From: Sulfurimonas sediminis
GTDB lineage: Bacteria; Campylobacterota; Campylobacteria; Campylobacterales; Sulfurimonadaceae
Assembly: GCF_014905115.1 (NCBI RefSeq)
Contig: NZ_CP041235.1
Span: 248,001 to 312,000 of the forward strand
Direction of reading: 5' to 3'
Length of the DNA: 64,000 bases
Shown here piece after piece: positions 62,360 to 64,000 of the stretch (position 1 is the stretch's first letter; each line of letters opens with the position of its first letter). The notes under the pieces were generated by a model, which did not search any database, was not told the origin of the DNA, and saw only the letters and a list, made by a program, of their open reading frames with translations. The translations under genes were made by a program, and so were the position numbers.

Positions 62360-63999
62360 TTATTCGAAGGAACTGATAGTCGCTTCAGGTTTGCCAAGAT
62401 AATACCCCTGCGCATAATCAACATCCATATCTTCAAGGGTTTTTAAAACACTTTGCGAGTGAACAAATTCAGCCACAGTTTCTATGCTGAGTGCATTTGT
62501 CAGCGTGAGAATAGACTTTGTGATTGATTTGGAGATGTTTGATTTGTCTATATTTTTAATGATAGAGGCATCTATTTTGACTATGTCTATCGGCAGTGAC
62601 TGAAACAGTGTATAGTTTGCAAATCCGCTTCCAAAATCATCTATAGCTATTTTTACACCGCAGGCTTTCATCATTCGCAGATTTTTTACAAATATTTCAC
62701 TTGAATTGTCGAGTGGTTCATACTCCAGCAACTCTATAATCAGCCAGTGGGCATATTCTTTGTTCTGTTCCAATTCATTGAGAATCAGAGAGAATATATT
62801 TTTATCAATAATATCCGAAAAGTTTAGATTGATGCTTATGGAGACTCTGTTTTCTTTGATTTTTTCAAAAACAATACCCAAGATGGTCTTTGTCAGTAAA
62901 TTGTATATATTTGTATGCATGACAACCGGTAAAAACTCCATCGGGGGAGTAATGCTGCCGTCTCTGTTTTGAATTCTCACAAGTGCTTCGTATTTATGAA
63001 TTTTTCTGCTTTTTATATGGAATATGGGTTGATAGTAACAAACAACTCTTCCCTCTTCTATCGCTTCTTGTACCTCATACACCGGAATGAGTTTCTGTTT
63101 TCCTGTTTCTTTTTGTGTGTCTGTGACATCCAGTACAACCTGGTTGCGCCCGTCTCTTTTGGCAACATAGAGCATTTCGTCTGCGTGTTTAATGGCATCA
63201 CTTACCGTTTTAAATGTTTGCGGTCTGCATGTAACGCCTATGGAAGCAGTGATGCGAAGATCCTGGTTGTTATAATGAAAATTTGTCGCAGCGATATTTT
63301 CTCTGATTCGTTGTGCAACTTTGCATTCAGAAGCTAGACCGCTGCTTTTTTTGATAAATATGATAAATTCTTCACCGCCAAAACGGATGAGCCTGTCTTC
63401 ATCACGGATTGTATTTTTTATAATTTTTGCAACTTCCTGCAGTATTTTGTCTCCTGTCTGGTGTCCGTAGGTATCATTGACCTGCTTAAAATGATCTATG
63501 TCCACCATCAGTATTTTGTAGTTTTCTATCTGTACATTGTTTAAAAATTCCCGTAAATAGTTCCTGTTGTATGCTCCGGTAAGCGGATCTGTAAGATTTT
63601 CTCTTTTTGTTTTGTATGTAAAATAGAGTTGCAGCAGTATGACAATAAACATGAAAAAAATTGCGGCAAAAATTGAAAAGAGAATGGTCTTGAGCGGTAA
63701 GAGTGCTGCATGTATCTGTTTTTCTATATTGTTTGAAAAATCTATGGCAATTATTGCCTGCGTTTTTCCGTGTATTACAACAGGATAAAGATAGGTAACC
63801 CAAAGAGTCTCGAGTTGTTTGTGGTAAAAAACATGACTGCAGGCATTTTTCCAGACCTGATCCCATATCTTTTTGTTTACATGCAGTTTTTCTCCAAATT
63901 CACCCTTCTCCTTTTTACTGCCATCAAGAAGATATCTGTAGGTTCCTGTTTCATCTCTGTAGAGCACAAAAACATATTTGTATGTGCCTGTTGCAATCA
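62360..63999 (-). CDS. GGDEF-EAL protein, partial (N-terminus outside window)
   Basis: About 546 visible residues; the frame stays open to the window edge upstream of the GTG at 63967. The N-terminal sensing part (YPVVIHGKTQAIIAIDFS) ends in a membrane helix (TILFSIFAAIFFMFIVILL). GGDEF follows with TDPLTGAYNRNYLREF and RFGGEEFIIF, then an EAL domain with YYQPIFHI, KYEALVRIQNRDG, and IDDFGSGFANYTLF. The EAL motif reads EALVR. Both c-di-GMP synthesis and breakdown are possible. It precedes the cyclase gene on the same strand. Confidence 0.9.
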   Translation of the reverse strand, partial: IATGTYKYVFVLYRDETGTYRYLLDGSKKEKGEFGEKLHVNKKIWDQVWKNACSHVFYHKQLETLWVTYLYPVVIHGKTQAIIAIDFSNNIEKQIHAALLPLKTILFSIFAAIFFMFIVILLQLYFTYKTKRENLTDPLTGAYNRNYLREFLNNVQIENYKILMVDIDHFKQVNDTYGHQTGDKILQEVAKIIKNTIRDEDRLIRFGGEEFIIFIKKSSGLASECKVAQRIRENIAATNFHYNNQDLRITASIGVTCRPQTFKTVSDAIKHADEMLYVAKRDGRNQVVLDVTDTQKETGKQKLIPVYEVQEAIEEGRVVCYYQPIFHIKSRKIHKYEALVRIQNRDGSITPPMEFLPVVMHTNIYNLLTKTILGIVFEKIKENRVSISINLNFSDIIDKNIFSLILNELEQNKEYAHWLIIELLEYEPLDNSSEIFVKNLRMMKACGVKIAIDDFGSGFANYTLFQSLPIDIVKIDASIIKNIDKSNISKSITKSILTLTNALSIETVAEFVHSQSVLKTLEDMDVDYAQGYYLGKPEATISSFE

Positions 64000-64000
64000 G

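Overview
The window reads as a chromosomal segment of a Campylobacterota (Epsilonproteobacteria) bacterium, most like Sulfurimonas or a close relative. This is inferred from gene content: an S10-spc ribosomal cluster without rpmD (L30), zinc-type S14 and L36, a PAS/HisKA histidine kinase with OmpR-type regulator, NnrS, class III ribonucleotide reductase, SelD/MnmH, and the moderately AT-rich composition. No rRNA, tRNA or CRISPR array was seen.

Region 1 (1-17.7 kb) is an ABC-transporter-dependent capsule locus. On the minus strand lie a partial epimerase, a sulfotransferase-like gene, a 1224-residue repeat/glycosyltransferase fusion, a repeated coiled-coil protein and a double-GT2 glycosyltransferase. 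On the plus strand lie kpsM, a HepT/MntA (HEPN/MNT) toxin-antitoxin pair, kpsT, a kpsE-like gene and a kpsD-like gene. Back on the minus strand is a run DUF2279 - DUF3187 - kpsC (single module) - kpsS. Region 2 (17.8-20.2 kb) holds rnhB, a DUF2628-like membrane protein and an AAA-type ATPase.

Region 3 (20.3-31.0 kb) is the S10-spc ribosomal operon through secY, map and infA, ended by a hairpin terminator. Region 4 (31.0-46.9 kb) separates infA from the alpha operon. It carries chorismate mutase, a CvfB-like RNA-binding protein, NnrS, a spore-photolyase-like radical SAM protein, three Hsp20 genes (one with a signal peptide), a Crp/Fnr regulator, mnmH-selD, a HAD protein, a nitroreductase, a two-component system, and an anaerobic ribonucleotide reductase whose glycyl-radical domain is a separate 49-codon gene. 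Region 5 (47.0-50.1 kb) is the alpha operon rpmJ-rpsM-rpsK-rpsD-rpoA-rplQ. Region 6 (50.2-58.6 kb) is a plus-strand housekeeping run: aldo/keto reductase, Nfu, a TPR-like protein, murE, a 2Fe-2S protein, panD, ebfC, a PDZ protein, ispA and tkt.

Region 7 (58.4-64.0 kb) contains an IS1634/IS1549-like insertion sequence flanked by a perfect 820-bp direct repeat, followed by a membrane diguanylate cyclase and a partial GGDEF-EAL protein. Because the repeat spans the convergent tkt/GGDEF 3' ends, both genes keep one intact copy although the element sits inside the GGDEF gene.

Two dispersed sequence families overlie this. One is a REP-like intergenic palindrome at seven loci, with compensatory stem changes. 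The other is a 10-bp palindrome, TTACATGTAA, that is strongly over-represented and lies mostly inside genes. The points most worth a second look are the split NrdD, the 820-bp duplication at the IS, the covarying REP-like family and the toxin-antitoxin pair inside the capsule export operon.
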